DNA of 64,000 bases from Prolixibacteraceae bacterium. GTDB taxonomy: Bacteria > Bacteroidota > Bacteroidia > Bacteroidales > Prolixibacteraceae. How positions within the stretch are numbered: position 1 is the first letter of the stretch; every line of letters begins with the position of its first letter. The position numbers and the translations under genes were made by a program. The notes under the pieces are model-generated. The model had not been told where the DNA came from. It made no database searches and saw nothing but the letters and a program-made list of their open reading frames with translations. Shown piece after piece: positions 39,665-48,517 of the stretch. The DNA lies in assembly GCA_019459485.1 (NCBI GenBank), contig JAIBEZ010000007.1:1-64000 (forward strand), written 5' to 3'.

Positions 39665-41197
39665 ATGGCAACGCATAAAAAAGCACTTTTAATGATCCTC
39701 GATGGCTGGGGAATTGGTGACGGGTCGGAAAAGGACGTGATTTCAACTGCACCAACGCCTTTCATTGATTACCTTACAGCCACCTATCCACACTCGCAAT
39801 TGCTTACCAGCGGCGAAAATGTTGGTTTGCCCGACGGTCAAATGGGCAACTCAGAAGTGGGTCACCTCAACATTGGCGCCGGACGCGTAATGTATCAGGA
39901 CATGGTTAAAATTACCAAGTCTATCCGCGACAAAGCACTTTGGAACGAGCCACAAATTGTGAAAGCCTTCACTTTTGCAAAAGAGAACAACAAAAACGTT
40001 CACCTGATTGGGTTGATCGGTCCCGGCGGTGTTCATGCATTGAGCGCCCACATGGTTGCCCTTTGCCAGATCGGAACCGATATGGGACTTAAGAATACTT
40101 TCATCCACGGACTGACCGATGGCCGCGATACAGATCCTCGCTCGGGTTTGGGATTTCTGGAAGAAGATTTGAAAAACCTTGAAGGAACCAACGGAAAATT
40201 TGCATCGTTGATTGGCCGCTATTTTGGGATGGATCGCGATAAAAATTACGACCGCCTGAAATTGGCATACGATCTTTACACCGAAGGAAAAGGAACTCCA
40301 TCAACCGATTTGCTGAAGACAGTTAAGGAATCATACGAAGCTGGTGTAACCGATGAATTTTTACAACCAATTGTAATGGTTGACGCAGACGGAAAACCGT
40401 TGGCAACGATTCAGGACAACGATGTGGTCATCTGTTTTAATTTCCGCACCGACCGCCTGAGACAAACCACCATCGCATTCACCCAGAAAGACCTTCCGGA
40501 GTTTGGCATGAAAACAATGCCTCTGCAATGGTTCACCATGACCAATTACAAGGCCGACTTCAAAAACGTACATGTAATTTTCGACAAGCCAAACCTGAAC
40601 AACACAATGGGCGAAATCGTTTCGAAAGCCGGACTGAAACAAATCAGAATAGCCGAAACCGAAAAATATGCGCATGTTACTTTCTTTTTCAGCGGTGGCC
40701 GCGAAGAAGAATTTCCAGGTGAAAAACGACTGATGGCTCCATCTCCAAAGGTTCCGACCTACGATTTTCAACCAGAAATGTCAGCGCCACTGGTACGCGA
40801 CCTCATTGTCCCTGAATTGCTGAACCAAACAGCTGATTTCGTTTGCCTGAACTTTGCAAATGGCGACATGGTTGGTCATACCGGCGTTTACGAAGCCATT
40901 GTTAAAGCAGTTTCGGCTGTTGACAGTTGTGCCCGGGCGGTGGTTGAAGCAGCTCAAAAAAGTGGTTACGAAATCATAATTATTGCCGACCACGGAAATG
41001 CCGACAATGCTTTGAACGAAGACGGATCGGCCAACACAGCCCATTCGCTGAACCCGGTTCCATGCATCTACGTTTCCGAAAATAAAAATGCAAAAATTAA
41101 AAACGGTATCCTGGCTGATGTGGCTCCTACCCTGCTTTCAATCATGGGTCTGGAAATTCCTTCAGAAATGACAGGAAACGTTTTAATTGAAAAATAA
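39665..41197 (+). CDS. gpmI: 2,3-bisphosphoglycerate-independent phosphoglycerate mutase
   Basis: 510 residues, the usual length. LLMILDGWGIGDG opens the alkaline-phosphatase-like domain. The phosphoserine nucleophile is S63 in GQMGNSEVGHLNIGAGR. HGLTDGRDTDPRSG and NADMVGHTG / IIIADHGNAD hold the Mn-binding Asp/His residues. It interconverts 3- and 2-phosphoglycerate in glycolysis. It is a core housekeeping gene with its own putative promoter. Confidence 0.97.
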   Translation: MATHKKALLMILDGWGIGDGSEKDVISTAPTPFIDYLTATYPHSQLLTSGENVGLPDGQMGNSEVGHLNIGAGRVMYQDMVKITKSIRDKALWNEPQIVKAFTFAKENNKNVHLIGLIGPGGVHALSAHMVALCQIGTDMGLKNTFIHGLTDGRDTDPRSGLGFLEEDLKNLEGTNGKFASLIGRYFGMDRDKNYDRLKLAYDLYTEGKGTPSTDLLKTVKESYEAGVTDEFLQPIVMVDADGKPLATIQDNDVVICFNFRTDRLRQTTIAFTQKDLPEFGMKTMPLQWFTMTNYKADFKNVHVIFDKPNLNNTMGEIVSKAGLKQIRIAETEKYAHVTFFFSGGREEEFPGEKRLMAPSPKVPTYDFQPEMSAPLVRDLIVPELLNQTADFVCLNFANGDMVGHTGVYEAIVKAVSAVDSCARAVVEAAQKSGYEIIIIADHGNADNALNEDGSANTAHSLNPVPCIYVSENKNAKIKNGILADVAPTLLSIMGLEIPSEMTGNVLIEK

Positions 41198-41204
41198 ATC
41201 AAGT

Positions 41205-41285
41205 TGTTTAATGTTCAGAGTTTAATGTTCAAAGTTGATGCCTGACGTTGAACTTTAAACTTTGAACTTTAAAACCTTTAACTTT
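41205..41285 (+). repeat. GTTTAATGTTCAAAGTT / AACTTTGAACTTTAAAC inverted repeat
   Basis: Repeated gtttaatgttcaaagtt words face ttgaactttaaactttgaactttaaa, able to form a hairpin between gpmI and the next gene. A shorter relative lies at 22125-22160 before the dehydratase gene. Confidence 0.7.
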
Positions 41286-41292
41286 CCCTTGT

Positions 41293-41859
41293 ATGCTCGA
41301 AATCGGACGCACCATTGTCAGCATGGATATTATTGAGAAACAATTCCTTTGTGATTTGCTGAAATGCAAAGGTGCTTGCTGCGTGGAAGGCGATTCGGGT
41401 GCTCCTGTTACTCATGAAGAGGCAGAAGCGATTAAAGAGGCTTATCCTGAAGTTCGTTCATACATCTCGAAAGCCCATCAGGATGAAATCAGTAAACAAG
41501 GTTTTGCGGTGATCGATCTCGATGGAGATTTGGTTACACCATTGGTGAACAACCGCCAGTGTGCCTATACTTTCGAGGAAAAAGGAATCCTGAAATGTGG
41601 TATCGAAAAAGCTTTTCTGGATGGCAAAATCAAGTTTCGCAAGCCGGTTTCATGTCATCTTTTCCCCATCCGGATTACTGAATACAAACGTTTTGATGCA
41701 GTAAACTATCAACAAATTGACATTTGCAAACCGGGTCGCCAATGTGGCAAAAGCGAAAAACTGCCATTGTATGTATTCCTGAAAGAACCGCTGATCCGCA
41801 AATATGGTGAAGAATGGTACGAACAACTAAGTTATGCAGCAGAAAATTATCATGGGTAA
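41293..41859 (+). CDS. DUF3109 family cysteine-rich protein
   Basis: A 188-residue protein with clustered cysteines: CDLLKCKGACCVEGDSGAP (residues 16-34), CAYTFEEKGILKCGIE, VSCHLFPIRI and CKPGRQCGK. The pattern is DUF3109 (related to the YkgJ zinc/iron chelate group). Metal binding is likely; the function is unknown. The family is widespread in Bacteroidota as a single-copy gene. A strong hairpin follows the stop. Confidence 0.88.
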   Translation: MLEIGRTIVSMDIIEKQFLCDLLKCKGACCVEGDSGAPVTHEEAEAIKEAYPEVRSYISKAHQDEISKQGFAVIDLDGDLVTPLVNNRQCAYTFEEKGILKCGIEKAFLDGKIKFRKPVSCHLFPIRITEYKRFDAVNYQQIDICKPGRQCGKSEKLPLYVFLKEPLIRKYGEEWYEQLSYAAENYHG

Positions 41860-41862
41860 TTT

Positions 41863-41895
41863 AGTGAGGGCTTCACTTTAAGTGAAACCCTCACT
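41863..41895. terminator. Bidirectional hairpin between convergent genes
   Basis: Arms AGTGAGGGCTTCACT and AGTGAAACCCTCACT pair around TTA with one mismatch. It lies between the ends of the DUF3109 gene (+) and the VOC gene (-). Same family as 24748-24782 and 29693-29723. Confidence 0.6.
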
Positions 41896-41902
41896 ATAAA
41901 AC

Positions 41903-42298
41903 CTATGCCACAATTTCAATACGGTTTTTCTCGGGATCAAAAACGGAACTTTCATAATAACCGTCACCTGTCATTCTTCCCGGACTAATAATTTCGAATC
42001 CGTCCTCTCGCAATTTGTCGGTAATTTCGTCCACCTTTTCGCGTGTGCCTACTTTAAATGCAAAATGCGTAATTCCAAAATAATGTTTCCGGTAATCGTT
42101 TTTATTTCCGGCAACGGCAGGCATTTCCATCAGTTCGAGTCGGCAATCGCCTTCGAACGAAAGAAAATATGACCTGAATTCTTTGGAATGATTGAAGTAA
42201 CAAGCACCCGAAACTGCATCAAAATAATGGGTATAGAAGTTACGCATTCCTTCCAGATCGCGGGTCCAAATGGCAATGTGTTCAATTTTCATAGTCAT
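41903..42298 (-). CDS. VOC-family (glyoxalase/dioxygenase fold) protein
   Basis: A 131-residue protein with KIEHIAIWTRDLEGMRNFYTHYF at the N-terminus, RLELMEMP, HFAFKVGTREKVDEI and YYESSVFDPEKNRIEIVA. It has two beta-alpha-beta-beta-beta repeats with a metal site from His7, Glu and a terminal Glu, as in VOC lyases similar to YwkD. The substrate is unknown. ATG at 42298 or 42292 could serve as start. It lies 18 bp downstream of the HD-domain gene on the same strand. Confidence 0.85.
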   Translation of the reverse strand: MTMKIEHIAIWTRDLEGMRNFYTHYFDAVSGACYFNHSKEFRSYFLSFEGDCRLELMEMPAVAGNKNDYRKHYFGITHFAFKVGTREKVDEITDKLREDGFEIISPGRMTGDGYYESSVFDPEKNRIEIVA

Positions 42299-42316
42299 GG
42301 CAATTGTAGTTATTTT

Positions 42317-42967
42317 TTATCCCTTAGCTTCCCATTCATCAAAAAAATGCTGAAGATAATTCTCCATAAACAGATGCCTTTGTGCTGCCATCTGTTTTGC
42401 GGTCTTGGTATTCATCCGGTCTTTCAGGAGCAAAAGCTTTTCATAGAAATGGTTGATAGTTGGAGCGGTACTGCTTTTATACGACTGAAAATCATCGTGC
42501 ATTTCAGGTACAATTTCAGGATCGTAAATGAGACGGTTTTTATGCCCTCCGTATGCAAATGTACGCGCTATTCCGATGGCGCCAATGGCATCCAAGCGGT
42601 CAGCATCCTGAACCACTGCCGACTCAACCGAACTAACCGGAGTTTCAACGTCCGAACCTTTGTACGACACCTCTTCAATTACCTGCAGAATGAGGGAAGC
42701 AACTTCAGCCTCCACGTTTTGGGAAGAAAGCCAGCCTTTTGCTTTCTCCGGAACATGTGATTCCAATCCGGTAATTTTGTAATCGTCCAGATCGTGCAGC
42801 AATGCAGCCATTTCAATAACAAAAAGGTCTCCTCCTTCTGCTTTACCAATTCTGAGAGCCATTCTGCGCACACGATCAATGTGAAACCAGTCGTGTCCGC
42901 TGCCTTCAGAAGCAAATTCGCCTGCCACAAAAGTTGCTGTTGATTGTATGATTTCCGGTCTTTCCAT
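42317..42967 (-). CDS. HD-domain metal-dependent phosphohydrolase
   Basis: A 216-residue protein of the YedJ-like HD group. GSGHDWFHIDRVRRMALRI carries the first His, AALLHDLDDYK is the HD doublet, and QDADRLDAIGAIGIARTFAYGG holds the last Asp. Members hydrolyse nucleotides or related phosphoesters. It is probably cotranscribed with the VOC gene. Confidence 0.9.
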   Translation of the reverse strand: MERPEIIQSTATFVAGEFASEGSGHDWFHIDRVRRMALRIGKAEGGDLFVIEMAALLHDLDDYKITGLESHVPEKAKGWLSSQNVEAEVASLILQVIEEVSYKGSDVETPVSSVESAVVQDADRLDAIGAIGIARTFAYGGHKNRLIYDPEIVPEMHDDFQSYKSSTAPTINHFYEKLLLLKDRMNTKTAKQMAAQRHLFMENYLQHFFDEWEAKG

Positions 42968-43213
42968 TACCTGCCAAATTTATATCATTTAAAGGCTATT
43001 TCAAGCGAACTTTCAGAATTTTATTTATCATTCGTTGAACAAAAATAATATTTACCTGGAGCCAATAATCCAGAGATTTTTTGTACAAATGGCATTAAAA
43101 TTCTTTTTTAGACCCTGATGAATAACGATATTGACGGAAATATTCAGGAATTCGAAAAAAGAATTGGAGAACCCTTAAATAAAATGGCTTAAAGCTTAAT
43201 TGTTGTTAATAAT

Positions 43214-43246
43214 TTAAACCCTTATAGAACATTTATATACTTTTGT
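43214..43246 (+). promoter_or_regulatory. Promoter for the acyl-CoA ligase gene
   Basis: TTTA at 43214-43217 (one mismatch to TTTG), 21 bp, then TACTTTTG at 43239-43246. The ATG is 49 bp further. The 328-bp gap 42968-43295 otherwise shows nothing convincing. Confidence 0.5.
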
Positions 43247-43295
43247 CAGGTTTAATTTTTAATTGAAAAATAATCGTTTGATAAAACATTGAATT

Positions 43296-44933
43296 ATGGG
43301 AAGGATGGACTTTTTGACGATTCCTGCTATGCTGCAAGCAAGTTTCAGAGACTTTGCATCAAACCTGTCACTGGTATTTGTCGGTGAAGAAAACAGAACC
43401 TATGCACAACTTGAGGTTGAAGTAAAAAAGGCTGCACTTCAACTTCAGGCAATTGGAGTAAAGAAAGGTGACAAGGTTGGTATTTTGAGCCTGAATATGC
43501 CACAATGGGGAATTGCATTTTTTGCCGCCAGCATTACAGGCGCAGTTGTTGTTCCTATCCTGCCTGATTTTCACCCCAACGAAATAAAAAACATTCTTGA
43601 CCATTCAGAGGTATCTGTAGTTTATGTTTCAGAATCGCTGAGCAGCAAATTGGAACCTGTTCCGGGGATGACAGTTATTCAGATTGAAAAATTCGAGGTT
43701 GTATCAGCGACTTCCGGACCTGTTTTCGGTGAGATGGATGCAGAACAGTTCATCTATGAAAAAATTGAAGAACAGGACCTGGCTTCTATCATTTATACTT
43801 CGGGCACAACCGGCAAGTCAAAAGGCGTGATGCTGACTCACAAAAATATTGTGTGGACTGCTCAGCAATGCTGGTTACTTCAGAATATATTCCCGACCGA
43901 CCGCTTTCTTTCTATACTTCCGCTTTCGCATACACTCGAAAATACCCTGGTTCTTATGCTGCCTTTAAAGTATGGCGCTTCGGTTCATTATCTGCAAAAG
44001 CCACCTGTCGCATCGGTTTTGCTTACAGCACTGAAAGTGGTTCGTCCGACTATCATGCTAATTGTACCATTGATTATTGAAAAGATATACAAAACCAAAA
44101 TACTACCTCAAATCAACAGCAAATTTATTACACGAGCCTTGTACAAGGTTCCACCTTTCAGAAAATTACTGAACAAAGTGGCAGGTAAAAAGCTGTACGA
44201 AACCTTTGGTGGCCAACTGAAGTTTTTTGGGGTTGGAGGTGCAAAACTCGACGACAACGTTGAACGCTTCCTTATGGAGGGCGGATTTCCTCTTGCGATT
44301 GGTTACGGAATGACCGAATCGTCGCCATTGCTGGCAGGAGCAGGTGTAGGCAAAACCGAATTTTTGTCAACCGGACCAGCCATGCCAGGCGTACAATTGC
44401 GCATTGCCAAAGCTGATAAAAAAACCGGACAGGGAGAAATTCAGGCAAAGGGTGAAAACGTAATGCTTGGCTACTACAAAGAACCTGAAATAACAAAAGA
44501 AACTTTTACCGATGACGGATGGCTAAAAACCGGCGATCTGGGTTACTTCGACAAAAAAGGCAACCTTTTTATAAAAGGCCGGATAAAAAACATGATTGTT
44601 GGCGCCAGTGGCGAAAACATCTATCCTGAAGAAATTGAATCGGTGATAAACCGCATGGAATATGTACTTGAATCGCTGGTGGTTCAGCAAAAAGGCCGGT
44701 TGGTAGCGATGGTATATCTGAACATGGAAGAGCTCGAAAAGAAATACCTGGACATGAAATCTGAGGCAGTATCTTTCCTTCAGCTGAAAGCAGAAGAAAT
44801 TCTGAAGGAAATTCAAAGCAAGGTTAACGAGGAAGTGAATAATTTCTCAAAAATTCAACGCATTGTATTGCAACCAATTCCGTTTGAAAAAACACCAACA
44901 CAGAAAATTAAGCGATTTCTTTATTACGCCTGA
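43296..44933 (+). CDS. AMP-dependent long-chain fatty acid-CoA ligase
   Basis: A 545-residue ANL-superfamily enzyme with the P-loop-like SIIYTSGTTGKSKGVMLTHKN (about 163-183), the A5 region AIGYGMTESSPLLAG, DDGWLKTGDLGYFDKKGNL and a C-terminal KTPTQKIKRFLY lysine. It adenylates a fatty acid and transfers it to CoA; the chain length is unknown. ATG at 43305 is an alternative start. Confidence 0.9.
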   Translation: MGRMDFLTIPAMLQASFRDFASNLSLVFVGEENRTYAQLEVEVKKAALQLQAIGVKKGDKVGILSLNMPQWGIAFFAASITGAVVVPILPDFHPNEIKNILDHSEVSVVYVSESLSSKLEPVPGMTVIQIEKFEVVSATSGPVFGEMDAEQFIYEKIEEQDLASIIYTSGTTGKSKGVMLTHKNIVWTAQQCWLLQNIFPTDRFLSILPLSHTLENTLVLMLPLKYGASVHYLQKPPVASVLLTALKVVRPTIMLIVPLIIEKIYKTKILPQINSKFITRALYKVPPFRKLLNKVAGKKLYETFGGQLKFFGVGGAKLDDNVERFLMEGGFPLAIGYGMTESSPLLAGAGVGKTEFLSTGPAMPGVQLRIAKADKKTGQGEIQAKGENVMLGYYKEPEITKETFTDDGWLKTGDLGYFDKKGNLFIKGRIKNMIVGASGENIYPEEIESVINRMEYVLESLVVQQKGRLVAMVYLNMEELEKKYLDMKSEAVSFLQLKAEEILKEIQSKVNEEVNNFSKIQRIVLQPIPFEKTPTQKIKRFLYYA

Positions 44934-45102
44934 CAGAACCTTCAGATATTATGCAATGTTTGAATAACAAATAAGGTGTTGCCGGAACTTTACAACATAA
45001 CAAAATAACGCTGGTGAAAATATATTGGAAAAAGCCGTTAGGTACTATGGTTGTAACACTTTAATTTATTATTTTTAAGGTACATTAACAACATAAGCTG
45101 AT

Positions 45103-47694
45103 ATGTTTCCTCAAAACCAAAATACAGAATATACTTCAGGCTACATAAAAATCGACGAACAGCTGAAAGTTTTGGAGATTTCGGGTGAAATAAATCAAAT
45201 TCTTCAAATTGATGAATTTGATCCGGATGAAAGTTTTCTTCATATCATTGAGGTTCTGAAGAAAAATACCCGTTCGTTTTTCAAACAGGAAGTTTTACCG
45301 GCTATAAAAGCCCGGAAAATCAGAAATTTTTCGCTCAACCGAAAAAAAACAATCCTTAACGTCACTGTAACTTCCATCCCATCCGGATTGACAATCATAA
45401 GCCTGGAGGAAAAGCTGGCAGCAATAAGCATTGACTACCAATCGCTTCCTGAAAAAATACAGGATTTAATTATCCGGATAAATCCCGATCTTCAAGTAAG
45501 CTATATTTCGAAAAAAAGCTATTCAAAACTTGGCATTAAAGCCGCCAATGTAAAAGGAAAATCAGTTGAAGAAATCGGTTTGTTTGGTGATCAAACTGCA
45601 AATGTTGTCCAACTGATCAATCAGGCATTCCAGCTTCAAAAAAAGATCAAAGAAAATATCAGTTTTAAAAAGGCTGATGGAACAACCTGGTGGAATATGA
45701 CTTTCATTCCTGAAATTGACCCGGCTGACAATCAGCAATCTGTACTTGTCATTCTGAAAAATGTAAGTCGTTTAGTAAAAACCGAAGAAAAACTTCAGGA
45801 TAGCGAACAGCGTTTCCTGCTGGCCACCGAAGCAGCCGACATGGGAATCTGGGACTACATGGTTGGTACGGGAAAAACCTACTATTCAAGAAGATGGAAA
45901 TCAATGCTCGGATATTACCCTGACGAAATTTCCGATAATTACTCTGCCTGGCTTGACATGATCCATCCGCTGGACAAAGACAGAATGATTTATTTTATGA
46001 ATAACTTTATAAATAGCGATTCGCTTATTTATGAAGCAGAATTCAGAATGTTGCACAAAAAAGGGAACTATATCTGGATTAAAAGCCGTGCTTCAGTAAT
46101 ACGCGACGAAAATGGCAAAGCCGTCCGGATGTTTGGTGTTCATCGGGATATCACGGAAGAAAAAAAATCAGCCAGCGAATATAAAAAACTTCATCAGGCC
46201 ATACTTCAGAGTCCGATTGCAGTTATAATTACCGATACTGAAGGATACATCGAATTCTTTAACCCCGCCTTTTGCAAAATTACAGGCTGGAGCGATCAGG
46301 AAATACTTGGTAAAAAACCAAATATCCTGAAATCGGGATTTCAACCACCAAGCTTTTACGAAAAACTTTGGAAAACCGTCAGCTCTGGTAACGAATGGCA
46401 GGGCGAGTTTAAAAACAGAAAAAAAACAGGCGAATATTACTGGGAATTGGCAAGCATTTCGCCCATCAGAAACAGCTTTGGCAACATTACGCATTATGTG
46501 AAAATTGCAGAAAACATTACCTATCTGAAGAAAATCGAGCGGGACCTGAAAAAAGCAAAACAAGATGCCGAGATTGCCAATAACTACAAGAATCATTTCT
46601 TGTCTAATATGAGTCACGAAATCAGGACACCGATCAACACGATTATTGGATTCAGTGAATTGATGAAAAACGATGAGCTGCCGATACAAAAGCGAAATAA
46701 ATATTCGGAAATTATTGAAGAAAACAGCCAGGCATTGCTTCGGCTGATTGACGACATTATCGACGTTGCAAAAATTGAGGCCAACGAACTGAAAATTAAA
46801 AAGGAAGCTTGTTCTCTGGGTGATTTGTTTGCTGAACTTGAAATGACTTATAACAATTATCTGAGGCGTAAACAAAAAAGAAACATGGAACTGATTTTTC
46901 AGCTTCCTGAAGAAGCGCATCACGATGTAATTTTTACCGACCCTTACCGGTTAAAACAAATATTAAACAATTTATACCTTAATGCCTTAAAATACACCGA
47001 AACAGGGAACATTGAAATAGGCTACAACATACTCGCCGATAACAAACTGAGATTTTTTGTTTCGGACACTGGAGAAGGAATTCCGGCTGAACGGCTTAAA
47101 AACATTTTTAAACGTTTCAATTATTCTGAAGAAACAAGTCCATCCGAAGCAGGATCAGGACTGGGTCTGTCGATTTGCAAAGATCTTGCATTGTTGCTTG
47201 GCGGAAGCGTCAATGTAAAATCGGTGCCGGGGGAAGGAAGTGTCTTTTATTTGACTTTACCCTACGATAAAATAAAGATTCCAATGGTTCGATCAGCGGC
47301 CAAATCACAAACGCAGCGGAAATACAATTTCAGCAATTACACCATCATGATTGCAGAAGACACTCCATACAACTATGAATACCTGAATAGCATACTCGAA
47401 AAAACCGGTGCCAATGTTGTCTGGGCAAAAGACGGAATAGATGTTTTGAATATTTTCAACGCTACAAAAATTGATCTTATCCTGATGGACATTCAATTGC
47501 CCGAAATAAGCGGGTACGAAGCAACTTCCCAAATCAGGCTGAAAGATATGGCTGTTCCGATCATCGCCCAAACAGCCTATGCAATGGCCGACGACAAACA
47601 GAAATGTCTTGATTCAGGATGCAACGATGTGCTTGTAAAACCCATCAGAATGGACGATGTATTGACCACGGTTGCTAAATACCTGAATAAATAA
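45103..47694 (+). CDS. Hybrid sensor histidine kinase with three PAS domains and a receiver
   Basis: 863 residues without a clear transmembrane segment, so probably cytosolic. PAS-like domains lie at about 130-225, 240-355 (with FGVHRDITEEKK) and 360-480. The HisKA domain has H505 in SNMSHEIRTPINTIIGFSEL. HATPase_c shows DTGEGIPAERLKNIF and GSGLGLSICKDLALLLGG. The C-terminal receiver (about 745-860) has phospho-acceptor D796 in LILMDIQLPE and K in DVLVKPI. It would sense an intracellular signal through PAS. No partner regulator gene is adjacent. Confidence 0.93.
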   Translation: MFPQNQNTEYTSGYIKIDEQLKVLEISGEINQILQIDEFDPDESFLHIIEVLKKNTRSFFKQEVLPAIKARKIRNFSLNRKKTILNVTVTSIPSGLTIISLEEKLAAISIDYQSLPEKIQDLIIRINPDLQVSYISKKSYSKLGIKAANVKGKSVEEIGLFGDQTANVVQLINQAFQLQKKIKENISFKKADGTTWWNMTFIPEIDPADNQQSVLVILKNVSRLVKTEEKLQDSEQRFLLATEAADMGIWDYMVGTGKTYYSRRWKSMLGYYPDEISDNYSAWLDMIHPLDKDRMIYFMNNFINSDSLIYEAEFRMLHKKGNYIWIKSRASVIRDENGKAVRMFGVHRDITEEKKSASEYKKLHQAILQSPIAVIITDTEGYIEFFNPAFCKITGWSDQEILGKKPNILKSGFQPPSFYEKLWKTVSSGNEWQGEFKNRKKTGEYYWELASISPIRNSFGNITHYVKIAENITYLKKIERDLKKAKQDAEIANNYKNHFLSNMSHEIRTPINTIIGFSELMKNDELPIQKRNKYSEIIEENSQALLRLIDDIIDVAKIEANELKIKKEACSLGDLFAELEMTYNNYLRRKQKRNMELIFQLPEEAHHDVIFTDPYRLKQILNNLYLNALKYTETGNIEIGYNILADNKLRFFVSDTGEGIPAERLKNIFKRFNYSEETSPSEAGSGLGLSICKDLALLLGGSVNVKSVPGEGSVFYLTLPYDKIKIPMVRSAAKSQTQRKYNFSNYTIMIAEDTPYNYEYLNSILEKTGANVVWAKDGIDVLNIFNATKIDLILMDIQLPEISGYEATSQIRLKDMAVPIIAQTAYAMADDKQKCLDSGCNDVLVKPIRMDDVLTTVAKYLNK

Positions 47695-47769
47695 TCCCTT
47701 AAAATTGAGCGTAGATTCTGTTTATTAAAATTCGCTGATTAAATTTGAGGCTTACAAAAGAAATGGAAT

Positions 47770-48396
47770 ATGCACCTCGACCGGTTTCCCTCCAGATTAT
47801 TGGAAAATGCAGTGAACGAATTCGCCAAACTTCCGGGTATTGGCCGGAAATCGGCGCTGCGATTGGTTCTCCACATCCTGAAACAAGAAGTTCATGAGGT
47901 GGAGATTTTCGCCAACAGCCTGCTGCAGTTGCGTTCCGAAGTAAAACACTGCCGCGTTTGCCACAACATTTCGGATACTGATGTTTGCAATATCTGTTCA
48001 AATCCATCGCGAAACAATTCTTTTATCTGTGTAGTCGAAAACATAAAAGACGTGATGGCCATCGAAAACACCCATCAGTTTAACGGATTGTACCACGTTT
48101 TGGGAGGGATTATCTCGCCAATGGATGGGATCGGCCCTTCTGACCTCGAAGTTGATTCGCTGGTTGGCCGTGTAAACGAAGGTGGAATTGATGAGATTAT
48201 TTTAGCCCTGAGTACCACCATGGAAGGCGATACCACCAACTTTTTCATTTTCAAAAAGCTTAAAAACCTGAATGTGAAAATATCGACCCTCGCCCGTGGC
48301 GTCTCGATTGGCGACGAACTGGAATATACCGACGAAGTTACGCTTGGACGTTCGATCGTAAACCGGATGAACTTTGAAGATTCCATTATTCAATAA
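47770..48396 (+). CDS. recR: Recombination mediator RecR
   Basis: A 208-residue protein: [20 protein letters not shown] (helix-hairpin-helix), the four-Cys zinc motif [16 protein letters not shown], and the Toprim domain [14 protein letters not shown] ... [10 protein letters not shown]. The start ATG at 47770 fits the family. RecR with RecO loads RecA at gaps. The gene is followed by a long inverted repeat before the GT2 gene. Confidence 0.97.
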   Translation: MHLDRFPSRLLENAVNEFAKLPGIGRKSALRLVLHILKQEVHEVEIFANSLLQLRSEVKHCRVCHNISDTDVCNICSNPSRNNSFICVVENIKDVMAIENTHQFNGLYHVLGGIISPMDGIGPSDLEVDSLVGRVNEGGIDEIILALSTTMEGDTTNFFIFKKLKNLNVKISTLARGVSIGDELEYTDEVTLGRSIVNRMNFEDSIIQ

Positions 48397-48424
48397 GAAA
48401 AAGGAAAAAAGGAAAAAAGGAAAA

Positions 48425-48496
48425 AACCACATAGACACATAGAAAGCATAGAAAATGAATTTTAAAAAACTAGGTGCCCTATGTGTCTATGTGGTT
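48425..48496 (+). repeat. Long inverted repeat AACCACATAGACACATAG
   Basis: 18-bp perfect arms, AACCACATAGACACATAG and its complement, are separated by about 36 bp in the recR-GT2 gap. They are preceded by three ggaaaaaa units. It could form a stem-loop in RNA and may end recR transcription. Confidence 0.85.
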
Positions 48497-48517
48497 CTAA
48501 AATAAAATAGAGACCTG

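Noticed and set aside
43118-43192. 24-codon open frame before the acyl-CoA ligase gene
   Set aside because: Too short, and no ribosome-binding or conservation evidence.
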